Origin: Bacteroidales bacterium
GTDB taxonomy: Bacteria > Bacteroidota > Bacteroidia > Bacteroidales > UBA932
Direction of reading: 5' to 3'
Length of the DNA stretch: 64,000 nt
NCBI GenBank assembly: GCA_017454335.1
Contig: JAFTDE010000017.1
Location: 1-64,000, forward strand
The notes under the pieces were generated by a model. The model made no database searches. It worked only from the letters and a program-made list of their open reading frames with translations, and was not told the origin of the DNA. Every line of letters starts with the position of its first letter. Position 1 is the first letter of the stretch. The translations under genes were made by a program, and so were the position numbers. Shown here piece by piece: positions 22,673 through 31,986 of this stretch.

Positions 22673-25057
22673 ATGAAAGACAAGACGCGCAAAAACATCA
22701 TAAAATGGTTCTGGATCATCCTCACGGCCCCTTTTGCCCTGATTATGATCATTCTGCTGCTGGTGGGTCTCTTCGCCAAGATTCCTTCTTTCGAGGAATT
22801 GGAACATCCTGATAACAAGCTCGCTACGCAGGTCATTGCGGAAAATGGTGAAATTTTGACGACCTTCCACATCGAGAACCGGACCTATGTCAGTTACGAC
22901 GAGCTGTCCCCGCACCTCGTCCATGCCGCCGTCGCCACCGAGGACGTCCGCTTCTACAAGCACTCCGGCATCGACCTCAAGGGACTCGCCCGCGTGTTCT
23001 TCAAAACCCTGCTGATGCGGGATACCAGCCAGGGCGGCGGATCCACCATCACCCAGCAGCTGGCCAAGACCCTGTACCCGCGCCGCGTGTCCAACAGCAA
23101 GATTCCCGGCTGGTCCAAGATCTCGATGCTGTGGATCAAACCGAAGGAGTGGATCACGGCGGCCAAGCTGGAGCGGGACTACACCAAGAACGAAATCATT
23201 GACATGTACCTGAACTCGGTTGAATTCGGCAGCAATGCCTTCGGCGTCCGCGCCGCAGCCGAGACCTTCTTTGCCAAGGAGCCGATCAACCTGACGATCG
23301 AGGAGAGCGCGACGCTGATCGGCATGCTGAACAAGACCACGCGCTACAACCCCGCCCTGAACCCCGACGGAGCACTGGCGCGCCGCAATTTCGTCATCGG
23401 CCGCATGGCCAAGGCGGGATACATTACGCCGGCCGAGCGCGATTCCATCCAGCAGATCCCCATCACGCTGTCCTACCAGGTCCAGGACCACAACGCCGGC
23501 CTGGCCCCGTATTTCCGCGACCGGCTGCGCCGGGACATGAACGCCACCAAGCCCAAGCGCTCGTCCTACTCGAATCCCGAGGACTTCTCGGCGGACAGCC
23601 TGCGCTGGGTCCAGGACGACCTGTACGGCTGGCTGAACAAGAATAAAAAACCCGGCGGCGAGTCCTACAACCTGGACAAGGACGGGCTGAAGATCTATAC
23701 CACCATCAACTACAAGATGCAGCGCTTCGCCGAAGAGGCGGTCGCCGAGCACCTGGGCAAGACCCTCCAGCCGGACTTCCAGCGCGACCTGCGGAACAAG
23801 GTCAACAAGCCGTTCTCGAACGACGTGGACCAGCGCACACGTGACATCGTGATGAACCAGGCGCGCCGCTGGAGCGACCGCTACCGCCTGCAGAAAGAGG
23901 CCGGCGTCCCCGACGCGGAGATCCTCGCCCAGTTCAGCAAGCCGGTCAAGATGCGCGTCTTCGCCTGGAACGAGAAGGGCCACATCGACACCACGATGAC
24001 CCCGGACGATTCCATCCGCTACTACAAGGGCATCCTGCGCGCCGCCTTCATGGCCATCGAGCCCTCGACGGGCCACGTCAAGGCCTATGTCGGCGGTCCG
24101 AACTACCGCTACTTCAAGTTCGACAACATCGGCCAGGGCAAGCGCCAGGTCGGTTCGACCATCAAGCCCTTCCTCTACACCCTCGCGATGCAGGAGGGCA
24201 TGTCGCCCTGCGACAAGGTGGTGAACCGTTCGCAGACCTTCCTGACCGGCAACAAGACGGCGGACGGCGGGGAGGAAACCTGGACCCCGCGCAGCACGGA
24301 CAAAGACGAGTGGATCGGCAAGACCGTTACCCTCAAGTGGGGCCTGACCCACAGTTCGAACAACATCTCCGCCTACCTGATGGGCATTTTCGGCCCGCAC
24401 GCCATGGCCGAGATGATGCGCAAGATGGGCATCCGCAGCCACCTGGACGAGGTGTATTCGCTGTGCGTCGGCCCGGCCGACCTGTCCGTCTATGAGATGG
24501 TCGCCGCCTACAACACCTTCCCGTCCCACGGCATCTACACCACGCCGCTGATCGTCACGCGCATCGAAGACAACCAGGGCAACGTCCTGTCCGAGTTCAC
24601 CAACCGCAAGACCGAGGCGATCAGCGCCGAGACGGCCTACCTGATGGTCAACCTGATGCAGGGCGTCATCAACCAGGGCACGGGCGCCCGCCTGCGTTCC
24701 ACCTACCAGCTGAAGGGCGAGATCGCCGGCAAGACCGGTACGACCAACGACAACTCCGACGGCTGGTTCATCGGATACACGCCCAGCATCACCGCCGGCG
24801 TCTGGGTCGGCGCCGAAGACCGCCAGGTCCACTTCCAGGCCCTTGCCCAGGGCAGCGGCGCCAACATGGCCCTGCCGATCTGGGGCATCTTCATGCGCAA
24901 GTGCCTCGCGGACGGAACCGTGGGCATCAGCGAAGACGACCGCTTCATCGCCCCGGCGGACATCCGGCTGAACCTGAGCTGCTCGGGCGGGGACATCGAG
25001 GATACCGCTTCGCCTTCCGAAGGGGACACCAACGAAGAAGACTATTATTTCAACTAG
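22673..25057 (+). CDS. mrcA: class A penicillin-binding protein 1A (bifunctional)
   Basis: This 794-residue protein has an N-terminal membrane anchor (about 12-38), a GT51 glycosyltransferase domain and a transpeptidase domain. GT51 motifs are ATEDVRFYKHSGID with the catalytic Glu, and GGSTITQQLAKTLYPRR. Transpeptidase motifs are Ser495 in GSTIKPF, SSN in THSSNNISAY, and Lys687 in KTGTT. It makes and crosslinks peptidoglycan. The next gene, ddl, four bases downstream, supplies the D-Ala-D-Ala substrate end, so the pair is functionally coherent. The symbol follows the E. coli homologue (the gene is also called ponA). Confidence 0.94.
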   Translation: MKDKTRKNIIKWFWIILTAPFALIMIILLLVGLFAKIPSFEELEHPDNKLATQVIAENGEILTTFHIENRTYVSYDELSPHLVHAAVATEDVRFYKHSGIDLKGLARVFFKTLLMRDTSQGGGSTITQQLAKTLYPRRVSNSKIPGWSKISMLWIKPKEWITAAKLERDYTKNEIIDMYLNSVEFGSNAFGVRAAAETFFAKEPINLTIEESATLIGMLNKTTRYNPALNPDGALARRNFVIGRMAKAGYITPAERDSIQQIPITLSYQVQDHNAGLAPYFRDRLRRDMNATKPKRSSYSNPEDFSADSLRWVQDDLYGWLNKNKKPGGESYNLDKDGLKIYTTINYKMQRFAEEAVAEHLGKTLQPDFQRDLRNKVNKPFSNDVDQRTRDIVMNQARRWSDRYRLQKEAGVPDAEILAQFSKPVKMRVFAWNEKGHIDTTMTPDDSIRYYKGILRAAFMAIEPSTGHVKAYVGGPNYRYFKFDNIGQGKRQVGSTIKPFLYTLAMQEGMSPCDKVVNRSQTFLTGNKTADGGEETWTPRSTDKDEWIGKTVTLKWGLTHSSNNISAYLMGIFGPHAMAEMMRKMGIRSHLDEVYSLCVGPADLSVYEMVAAYNTFPSHGIYTTPLIVTRIEDNQGNVLSEFTNRKTEAISAETAYLMVNLMQGVINQGTGARLRSTYQLKGEIAGKTGTTNDNSDGWFIGYTPSITAGVWVGAEDRQVHFQALAQGSGANMALPIWGIFMRKCLADGTVGISEDDRFIAPADIRLNLSCSGGDIEDTASPSEGDTNEEDYYFN

Positions 25058-25061
25058 CACC

Positions 25062-26078
25062 ATGGCAAAATACCAGTCCATCGCAGTGATCTATGGCAGC
25101 GACTCCTCCGAATGGGAGGTCTCCTGCCGCAGCGGCGAGTTCGTCGCCTCCCGCATTGACCAGAACGCCTACAGCGTCTATGAGATCTTCGCCCGCTTCG
25201 GGCAGTGGTCCCTGGTCGCCTGCCGCAAGAAAGACTCGATGCGGGTCACCTTCCCCGAAGGGGCTCAGCCGCAGATCGACAAGACCGACTTCTCGGTCAA
25301 GGTGCTGGGCGAGAAGATCAAATTCGACTTCGCCTTCGTCATGCAGCACGGCGCCCCCGGCGAGAACGGCCAGCTGGAAGGCTATCTCGAGATGCTGGGC
25401 ATCCCGTTCAGCACCTGCAGTTCGTATGTCAGCACCATCGCTTTCGACAAGTTCGCCTGCAAGTGCCTCGTGCACGGAGCGGGCATCGTGCATACCGCCC
25501 CGGACGTGTACGTGCGCGAGGGCGGGGACATCTACGCCGCGGCGGCCAAGTGCGCCGCGGAACTGCAGTTCCCGGTGTTCGTCAAGCCCACGCAGGCGGG
25601 ATCGAGCTTCGGCGTGACCCGCGTCACGGACCCGAAAGACCTCACCGAAGCCATCCGGGTCGCCTTCCGGGAGAACCCGGGGGTCCTGATCGAACAGGGC
25701 CTCAAGGGCCGCGAACTGACCTGCGCCGCCTATTTTGACGGCAGCCTCGTACGCACCCTGCCGCTGATCGAGATCGTCACGGAGAACGAATACTTCGACT
25801 ACGACGCCAAGTACAACGGGCACAGCCAGGAGCTCTGCCCCGCCCCGGTCGACGAAGCCGTCTCGGAAGAAGTCTCCCGCACCACCGCGGCGCTGTACAG
25901 CTTCCTGGGCTGCGCCGGCATCGTCCGCATGGACTACATCTACACCGCCGAGGGACTGTACTTCCTGGAAGTGAATACGATCCCCGGCATGACCAGCGCC
26001 TCGCTCGTCCCGAAAATGCTCAGGACCGCGGGGATCGACATCACCGATTTCCTGACGACCCTCATCGAGAACAACTAG
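25062..26078 (+). CDS. ddl: D-alanine--D-alanine ligase
   Basis: This 338-residue ATP-grasp enzyme joins two D-alanines for the peptidoglycan pentapeptide. Family landmarks are QHGAPGENGQLEGYLEMLGI in the N-domain, FVKPTQAGSSFGVTRV in the ATP-grasp, FDYDAKYNGHSQE around the substrate loop, and FLEVNTIPGMTSASLVPKML near the C-terminus with the metal-binding E and N. It is four bases after the PBP1A gene and overlaps the prmC start codon by one base. Confidence 0.94.
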   Translation: MAKYQSIAVIYGSDSSEWEVSCRSGEFVASRIDQNAYSVYEIFARFGQWSLVACRKKDSMRVTFPEGAQPQIDKTDFSVKVLGEKIKFDFAFVMQHGAPGENGQLEGYLEMLGIPFSTCSSYVSTIAFDKFACKCLVHGAGIVHTAPDVYVREGGDIYAAAAKCAAELQFPVFVKPTQAGSSFGVTRVTDPKDLTEAIRVAFRENPGVLIEQGLKGRELTCAAYFDGSLVRTLPLIEIVTENEYFDYDAKYNGHSQELCPAPVDEAVSEEVSRTTAALYSFLGCAGIVRMDYIYTAEGLYFLEVNTIPGMTSASLVPKMLRTAGIDITDFLTTLIENN

Positions 26079-26944
26079 TGCTGCTGGCGGACTTCATACG
26101 AGGGAGCGTGGCGGCACTCGCGCCACTGTACCCCGTGGAAGAGGCCCGGAGCATCATCCACCTGCTCTGCGAGGAACGCCTCGGTACTTGCAGCTATACC
26201 CACATCGTCGATCCGGGATACGAAGTCCCGGCCACCCGGCAGGCCGAACTCGACGACGCCGTCGCCCGGCTGGGCCGGGGCGAGCCCGTCCAGTATGTCC
26301 TGGGATACACGGATTTCTGCGGCCACCGCTTCCAGGTGAACCGCAGCGTGCTGATCCCCCGTCCCGAGACGGAAGAACTGGTGCGCGAGGCCGTGGTGCG
26401 GGCGCTGCGCCTGGACCGGCCGGCCCGGGTGCTGGACCTGTGCACCGGATCGGGCTGCATCGCCTGGAGCGTGCTGCTGGACATACCGGACGCCGAGGTC
26501 GTGGCCGTGGACGTGTCCGCGGACGCGCTGGACCTGGCGCGCACGCAGTTCCCGGGGCGCGCACCGCTGTTCCTGCAGGCGGACGTGCTGGACACCGCGC
26601 AGGACTTCCCCTACGGGCCCTTCGACCTGATCCTGGCCAATCCCCCGTACATCCGGGAGAGCGAGAAGGCGCGGATGCGGCCGAACGTGCTGGACTACGA
26701 GCCGCCCCTGGCCCTCTTCGTTCCGGACGGGGATGCGCTGCTGTTCTACCGCGCCATCGCCCGCTGGGCCCGGCGTTTCCTGCGCCCGGACGGAACGGGC
26801 ATCGTGGAGATCAACGAAGACCTGGCCCCGCAGACTGCGGCCGTGTTCCGCGAGGCGGGATTCCGCCACGTACATCCGCTGGAGGATTTCAGCGGCAAGC
26901 CGCGCTTCGTCCTTTTTTCGGAATTCAATCACAACGAACCATGA
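26078..26944 (+). CDS. prmC: release factor glutamine methyltransferase PrmC (HemK)
   Basis: This 288-residue SAM-dependent enzyme methylates the GGQ glutamine of peptide release factors. Seen are an N-terminal helical domain (about 1-75), the SAM-binding LDLCTGSGCIAWSV, and the catalytic NPPY at LILANPPYIRES. The start is GTG, sharing one base with the ddl stop; no upstream in-frame ATG is available without entering ddl. The stop overlaps the next ATG (ATGA). Confidence 0.93.
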   Translation: MLLADFIRGSVAALAPLYPVEEARSIIHLLCEERLGTCSYTHIVDPGYEVPATRQAELDDAVARLGRGEPVQYVLGYTDFCGHRFQVNRSVLIPRPETEELVREAVVRALRLDRPARVLDLCTGSGCIAWSVLLDIPDAEVVAVDVSADALDLARTQFPGRAPLFLQADVLDTAQDFPYGPFDLILANPPYIRESEKARMRPNVLDYEPPLALFVPDGDALLFYRAIARWARRFLRPDGTGIVEINEDLAPQTAAVFREAGFRHVHPLEDFSGKPRFVLFSEFNHNEP

Positions 26945-28119
26945 GAAGATACTTTATCCTGATTGCTGCGGTCCTGGCCCTCTGCGCCTGCGGACCGAAA
27001 GCCCTGTACGACCAGAAATTCGACACCCAGGACCAGCAGCCCTTCGAGATCAGCGTCCCGGTTCCAGACGGCAACTACCTGGTCACCGTGACCCTGGGAG
27101 ACCGCGCGCGGGAAGCACAGACGACCGTCAAGGCCGAATCGCGCCGCCTCTGCCTCATGCAGGAGCCCACGGCGAAGGGACAGCGCAAGACGCTCTCGTT
27201 CCTGGTGAACAAGCGCAATTTCCACATCGACGCCGACCGGGACGTGCGCCTGAAATTCCGCGAGAACCACAAGCTGGACTGGGATGACTTCCTGACCCTC
27301 GAGATCCTCGGGGACCCGGCCGTATCCCGGATCGTCATCCGGCCCGCCGACGCGGACGTCGTCACCGTCTTCCTCTGCGGCGACTCCACCGTGGTGGACC
27401 AGGACAACGAGCCCTGGGCCAGCTGGGGGCAGATGTTCCCCTTCTTCCTGGACACGAAGGTGGCCGTGGCGAACTACGGCGAGAGCGGCGAGCGCACGGA
27501 CAGTTTCATCGGCGCGGGCCGGCTGGACAAGATCCTGACCCAGGTCCGCCCGGGCGACTACGTCTTCGTGGAATTCGGTCACAACGACATGAAGCTGACC
27601 GGGCCGGACAAGAACGGATTCGGATTCTTCGCCGACCAGCTGAACATCTTCATCGACCGGATCCGCGAGCATGACGCCATCCCCGTGCTGGTGACCCCCA
27701 CGCACCGGCGCAACTTCGACGAGCAGGGCCACATCATAGAGACCCACCTGGACTATCCGGACGGCATGCGCCACGTCGCGGCCACCCGCGAAGCGACCCT
27801 GATCGACCTGCATGACATGTCCGCCGAATTCTATGAGTCCCTCGGGCCGGAGGGATCCAAGCGCGCTTTCGTCCACTATCCGGAAGGCGCCTACCGGGGC
27901 ATCTTCGGGGCCGTTGCGGACAACACGCACTTCAACCCCTTCGGCGCCTTCGAGCTGGCCCGCCGCATGGCCACGGCCATCCGGGCGCAGATCCCCGCCC
28001 TGGCTGGACACATCCGGAACACGGACGCGGAACTGGACTGGATGGAGAGCCCCTGGCGCGACCTCTCCCGGCAGGTCCTGGAAGAAGACGACCAGGCCTC
28101 TACCCCAGCAGGAAAATAA
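26941..28119 (+). CDS. GDSL/SGNH-family lipoprotein esterase (rhamnogalacturonan acetylesterase type)
   Basis: This 392-residue protein has a lipoprotein signal (IAAVLALCAC). A beta-rich N-domain of about 120 residues precedes a SGNH hydrolase domain. The blocks are CGDSTVVDQ (block I with the nucleophile Ser), GESGERT (block II Gly), GHNDM (block III Asn) and DNTHFNPFGA (block V Asp and His). This order is that of rhamnogalacturonan acetylesterases, which remove acetyl groups from pectin. It overlaps prmC by four bases and is followed 25 bases later by larB. The link between a pectin esterase and nickel-cofactor genes is not obvious and may only reflect operon packing. Confidence 0.85.
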   Translation: MRRYFILIAAVLALCACGPKALYDQKFDTQDQQPFEISVPVPDGNYLVTVTLGDRAREAQTTVKAESRRLCLMQEPTAKGQRKTLSFLVNKRNFHIDADRDVRLKFRENHKLDWDDFLTLEILGDPAVSRIVIRPADADVVTVFLCGDSTVVDQDNEPWASWGQMFPFFLDTKVAVANYGESGERTDSFIGAGRLDKILTQVRPGDYVFVEFGHNDMKLTGPDKNGFGFFADQLNIFIDRIREHDAIPVLVTPTHRRNFDEQGHIIETHLDYPDGMRHVAATREATLIDLHDMSAEFYESLGPEGSKRAFVHYPEGAYRGIFGAVADNTHFNPFGAFELARRMATAIRAQIPALAGHIRNTDAELDWMESPWRDLSRQVLEEDDQASTPAGK

Positions 28120-28144
28120 ATGTCCCGACCAGCAACCCGATACC

Positions 28145-28897
28145 ATGACAACCAACGAAATCCTCGAAAAAGTACGGAGCGGCGCCTTGTCCGTTTCCGA
28201 GGCGGAAGCGTATTTCCGCAGAAAACCCTTTGAAGACCTGGGCTTCGCCAAGCTGGACAGCCACCGGCGCCAGCGCTCCGGCGCAGCCGAGGTCGTGTAC
28301 TGCCAGGGCAAGTCAGACGAACAGCTGCTGGCCATTTTCAGCCGTCTGATCACCAGCGAGGGCGAAGTGCTGGGCACACGCGCCTCCGCCCGGCAGGCCG
28401 AACTCATCCGGGAGCGTTTCCCCGATGCGGCCTACGATACGCAGTCCCGGATCCTGTCCATCGAAAAGCCGGACAAGCCGCGGCGCGGACGCATCGCCGT
28501 GTGCACGGCCGGGACCTCGGACATCCCGGTGGCCGAAGAGGCCGCCCGGACGGCGGAATTCCTCGGGAACCGCGTGGAGCGGATATTCGACGTGGGCGTG
28601 AGCGGCCTCCACCGCCTGCTATCGCACCTGGAAGACATCCAGCAGGCCAACTGCGTCGTCGCCGTCGCCGGAATGGAGGGCGCGCTGGCCAGCGTCATCG
28701 GCGGACTGGTGGACAAACCGGTCATCGCCGTGCCCACCTCCGTCGGATACGGCGCCTCGTTCCAGGGCCTGTCCGCCCTGCTGACCATGGTCAACTCCTG
28801 CTCCAACGGCGTCGCCACCGTCAACATCGACAACGGCTTCGGCGCCGGATACATCGCCTCCCAGATCAACCTTTCCATCTGCAACGCCAGCCAATAA
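28145..28897 (+). CDS. larB: pyridinium-3,5-biscarboxylic acid mononucleotide synthase LarB
   Basis: This 250-residue protein has a short N-terminal helical region (about 1-100) and a C-terminal PurE/AIR-carboxylase-like domain (about 115-245), with VCTAGTSDIPVAEEA and AVAGMEGALASVIGGL. LarB carboxylates nicotinic acid adenine dinucleotide and hydrolyses it, the first step in making the nickel-pincer nucleotide (NPN) cofactor of lactate racemase. The start ATG follows the upstream stop by 25 bases; longer frames overlap the esterase. larC and larE follow directly, which makes the assignment firm. Confidence 0.93.
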   Translation: MTTNEILEKVRSGALSVSEAEAYFRRKPFEDLGFAKLDSHRRQRSGAAEVVYCQGKSDEQLLAIFSRLITSEGEVLGTRASARQAELIRERFPDAAYDTQSRILSIEKPDKPRRGRIAVCTAGTSDIPVAEEAARTAEFLGNRVERIFDVGVSGLHRLLSHLEDIQQANCVVAVAGMEGALASVIGGLVDKPVIAVPTSVGYGASFQGLSALLTMVNSCSNGVATVNIDNGFGAGYIASQINLSICNASQ

Positions 28898-28905
28898 ACC
28901 AACGG

Positions 28906-30144
28906 ATGATGAAAAATACACTCTACCTCGAATGTTACTCCGGAATCAGCGGCGACATGACCGTCGCGGCGCTCCTCGATCTGGGCGTGGATCCGGACAA
29001 GCTGCGGACAGCGCTCGCGAGCCTTCCCCTCAGCGGTTTTTCCACGCGCATCAGCCGCGTCCAGAAAGCCGGCATCGACGCCTGTGATTTCAATGTCGTC
29101 CTGGAAGAAGACAACCACGACCATGACATGGAATACCTCCACGGGCATGAACATGAACATGAGCATCACCACCACGAGCACCGCGGCCTGGCCGAGATCG
29201 TGGACATCCTGGAGCACAGCGCCCTGAGCGACAGGGCAAAGGATCTGGCGATCCGGATCTTCCGCATCATCGCCGAGGCGGAGTCCAAGGCGCACGGCCT
29301 GCCGGTCGATCAGGTCCACTTCCACGAAGTCGGTGCCGTCGACTCCATCGTCGACATCGCGGCCGTGAGTTTCTGCATCGACGCGCTCGGCATCGAAGAA
29401 GTCATCGTACCTGTCCTGTACGAGGGCACGGGCACGGTCCGCTGCCAGCACGGCATCCTGCCCATTCCGGTCCCGGCCGTGGCCAACATCGCCCAGGCGC
29501 ACCGGCTGAACCTGCACATGACGCAGACCCACGGGGAATTCGTCACGCCGACCGGCGCCGCCATCGTCGCGGCCCTCCGCACCGGGGACAGCCTCCCCGA
29601 GGAGTTCAGGATCCTGAAAACGGGCATCGGAGCCGGGAAACGCACGTACGAGCGGCCCAGCCTGCTGCGCGCGATGCTCATCGATACGGCGCCGGACGAC
29701 CGGGCCCGGGAAGACCGCATCGTCAAGCTGGAGAGCAACATCGACGACTGCACGGGCGAGCAGCTCGGGCTGGTGATGGAGCTGCTGTTCGACGCGGGCG
29801 CCCGCGACGTGCACTACTTCCCGGTCTTCATGAAGAAGAACCGGCCGGGGTACCAGCTGAACGTCATCTGCACCGAAGACCGGAAGGACGCACTGCTGCG
29901 GATCATCTTCGGGCAGACCTCGACCATCGGCGTCCGCATCCTGCACATGGAGCGCGCCGTCCTGCCGCGGGAGATCCGACAGGTCCGCACCAGCCTGGGA
30001 ACGGTGCGGGTCAAGACCGTCACCCTGCCGGACGGGGGGACGCGCAGCTATCCCGAATACGACGACATCGCAGCGCTGTGCCGCGACACGGGCAGGCTGT
30101 TCCCGGATGTCTACCACACCGTCTTCTCCGAATCCAACGACTGA
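28906..30144 (+). CDS. larC: nickel insertase LarC (single uninterrupted frame)
   Basis: This 412-residue protein begins MMKNTLYLECYSGISGDMTV (ATG 28906, or 28909 for the second Met). LarC inserts nickel into the dithiolated pincer nucleotide in a CTP-dependent step. A histidine-rich stretch at residues 71-92 (11 His in 22 residues) is a likely nickel store or delivery site. Downstream segments such as VHFHEVGAVDSIVDIAAV and GTVRCQHGILPIPVPAV are typical of the family. In Lactiplantibacillus plantarum larC is made from two frames through a frameshift; here the whole protein is one frame. It ends two bases before larE. Confidence 0.94.
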   Translation: MMKNTLYLECYSGISGDMTVAALLDLGVDPDKLRTALASLPLSGFSTRISRVQKAGIDACDFNVVLEEDNHDHDMEYLHGHEHEHEHHHHEHRGLAEIVDILEHSALSDRAKDLAIRIFRIIAEAESKAHGLPVDQVHFHEVGAVDSIVDIAAVSFCIDALGIEEVIVPVLYEGTGTVRCQHGILPIPVPAVANIAQAHRLNLHMTQTHGEFVTPTGAAIVAALRTGDSLPEEFRILKTGIGAGKRTYERPSLLRAMLIDTAPDDRAREDRIVKLESNIDDCTGEQLGLVMELLFDAGARDVHYFPVFMKKNRPGYQLNVICTEDRKDALLRIIFGQTSTIGVRILHMERAVLPREIRQVRTSLGTVRVKTVTLPDGGTRSYPEYDDIAALCRDTGRLFPDVYHTVFSESND

Positions 30145-30145
30145 G

Positions 30146-30970
30146 ATGGACCTGCAAGCCAAATCCCGGGCACTGGAAGCCCGCCTTTCCGACCTGCTGC
30201 AGGAAGACGTCGCCATCGCCTTCTCCGGCGGGGTGGATTCGGGCCTGCTGCTGGCCCTGTGCTGTGATGCGGCCGCCCGGCACGGGACCCGCGTACACGC
30301 CTTCACGGTGCATTCCGACATGCATCCGCTGGGCGATATCGGGCATGCCCGGAAGATGGCGGAGGATGCGGGCGTCCCCTTCCACGAGATCCACGTGGAC
30401 GAGCTGCGCGAAGCAGGGATCGGAAACAATCCCCCGGACCGCTGCTACCGCTGCAAGGCCGCTCTCTTCGGCAAGATCCGGCAGCGGGCCGCGGATCTGG
30501 GCATCCGCCATGTGCTGGACGGGACCAACGAGGACGACCTGCATGTCTACCGGCCCGGACTCCGGGCGCTCCGCGAACTGGGGATCCTCAGTCCCCTCGC
30601 CGAATTCCACCTCGGCAAGGAGGAAGTCCGCACGCTGGCCGCGGCCAGGGGACTGGCCATCGCCAGCCGCCCCTCCTCCCCCTGCATGGCCACGCGCTTT
30701 CCCTACGGGACGGCGCTCAGCTACGAACGGATGCGCCGCGTCGACGAAGCCGAGGGGTGGATCCGGTCCCGGGGCTTTGCCAACGTGCGCGTCCGCGTGC
30801 ACGGTGACATCGCCCGGATCGAGACGGACGCCGCCGACCTGGAACGCCTCCTGGCGCTCCGCGGGGAAGTGGTCGCCGAACTGAAAAAGAAAGGATTCCC
30901 GTACGTCACCCTCGACCTGGAGGGTTTCCGCTCGGGAAGCATGGATATTCATATTGAAAAGGAGGGCTGA
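30146..30970 (+). CDS. larE: pyridinium-dicarboxylate sulfurtransferase LarE
   Basis: This 274-residue PP-loop protein adds the two sulfurs to the NPN precursor. The ATP pyrophosphatase loop is FSGGVDSG (residues 26-33). Cys180 in SSPCMATR matches by motif the sacrificial cysteine of L. plantarum LarE (Cys176). No cysteine follows Cys180, which argues for the sacrificial-sulfur type and against the [4Fe-4S] variant that needs extra cysteines; CYRC at 100-103 is noted. The start MDLQAKSRAL lies just after the larC stop; the longer frame enters larC. Confidence 0.93.
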   Translation: MDLQAKSRALEARLSDLLQEDVAIAFSGGVDSGLLLALCCDAAARHGTRVHAFTVHSDMHPLGDIGHARKMAEDAGVPFHEIHVDELREAGIGNNPPDRCYRCKAALFGKIRQRAADLGIRHVLDGTNEDDLHVYRPGLRALRELGILSPLAEFHLGKEEVRTLAAARGLAIASRPSSPCMATRFPYGTALSYERMRRVDEAEGWIRSRGFANVRVRVHGDIARIETDAADLERLLALRGEVVAELKKKGFPYVTLDLEGFRSGSMDIHIEKEG

Positions 30971-30972
30971 TC

Positions 30973-31986
30973 ATGCACATGTCTGACGCATTGGTTTCCC
31001 CCGTCGTTGCCGGCATCCTGTATGTCTGCAGCGCCTCCACGGCCGGATTTTCCATCCGCAAGCTCCGGGGCGGGGACATGAACCGCAAGGTTCCGCTGAT
31101 GGGAGTCATGGGGGCTTTTGTCTTTGCCGCCCAGATGATTAATTTTTCCATTCCGGGGACCGGGTCGTCCGGGCACCTGTGCGGAGGCATGCTGCTGAGC
31201 GCCCTGCTGGGTCCGTATGCCGGTTTCCTGACCATGACCGCCATCCTGCTGGTCCAGTGTCTGCTGTTCGCCGACGGCGGGCTGATGGCCCTGGGATGCA
31301 ATGTCTGGAACATGGGATTCTACGGGTGCTTCGTGGGCGGACTGCTGATCTGGCAGGCCTTCATGCGGAAGGGCCCGACCCGGGGGCGCATCATCGCGGC
31401 CTCCGTCCTGGGCAGCGTCGTTTCGCTGCTGCTGGGGGCGTTCTCCGTTACGCTCGAGACCCTGGCCTCCGGGGTGACCGAGCTGCCCTTCGCCGTGTTC
31501 GTACGCTTCATGCTGCCCATCCACCTGGTGATCGGCCTCGTAGAGGGCCTGATCACCGCGGCCGTGCTGGTCTTCGTTTTCCAGGCCCGGCCGGAGCTGC
31601 TGCAGGAGGGTTCCGGCAGCCGGGAAGCGGGCCGGCAGATGAAGGCTACTACGGTTCTCGGCATCCTCGCGGCGGTCGCGCTGGTGACGGGCGGTCTGCT
31701 CTCGCACCTGGCTTCCTCCAGCCCGGACGGCCTCGAATGGTCCGTCGGGAAAGTGACCGGTTCGACGGAACTGGTCCGGGACAGTGAGGCCGGCGCGTGG
31801 GCGGCCGGCGTGCAGGAACAGATCGCACTCCTGCCCGACTATGCCTTCAAGGACAGTGAGAAAGGCACTTCCTTCTCGGGCATCGCGGGTGCGCTGGTGG
31901 TGTTGACCATTTGCCTGGGGCTGGGGCTGCTGCTGCGCAGACCCGCCCGGAAGGCGGAAAAGACCGGTTTCGATGGAGCGGCTTGA
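30973..31986 (+). CDS. larMN: nickel ECF transporter substrate-binding membrane protein LarMN (CbiM/NikM-CbiN fusion)
   Basis: This 337-residue protein begins MHMSDALVSP. The N-terminal histidine at position 2 coordinates the metal in NikM/CbiM proteins. About six membrane segments make the CbiM-like domain (1-210). After a linker a second part has a membrane segment, the SSPDGLEWS motif of the PDGLE/CbiN-like domain, and a final membrane segment, so M and N parts are fused. The position after larBCE points to nickel rather than cobalt. It overlaps the next gene by 14 bases. Confidence 0.92.
   Translation: MHMSDALVSPVVAGILYVCSASTAGFSIRKLRGGDMNRKVPLMGVMGAFVFAAQMINFSIPGTGSSGHLCGGMLLSALLGPYAGFLTMTAILLVQCLLFADGGLMALGCNVWNMGFYGCFVGGLLIWQAFMRKGPTRGRIIAASVLGSVVSLLLGAFSVTLETLASGVTELPFAVFVRFMLPIHLVIGLVEGLITAAVLVFVFQARPELLQEGSGSREAGRQMKATTVLGILAAVALVTGGLLSHLASSSPDGLEWSVGKVTGSTELVRDSEAGAWAAGVQEQIALLPDYAFKDSEKGTSFSGIAGALVVLTICLGLGLLLRRPARKAEKTGFDGAA

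Noticed and set aside
22664..25081. 805-residue open frame on the minus strand
   Set aside because: It lies antisense to the PBP1A gene, whose motifs are complete; the long antisense frame is a by-product of high GC at third positions.
28906..30144. frameshift or broken larC
   Set aside because: LarC is split in L. plantarum, but here one frame runs through with family motifs on both sides.
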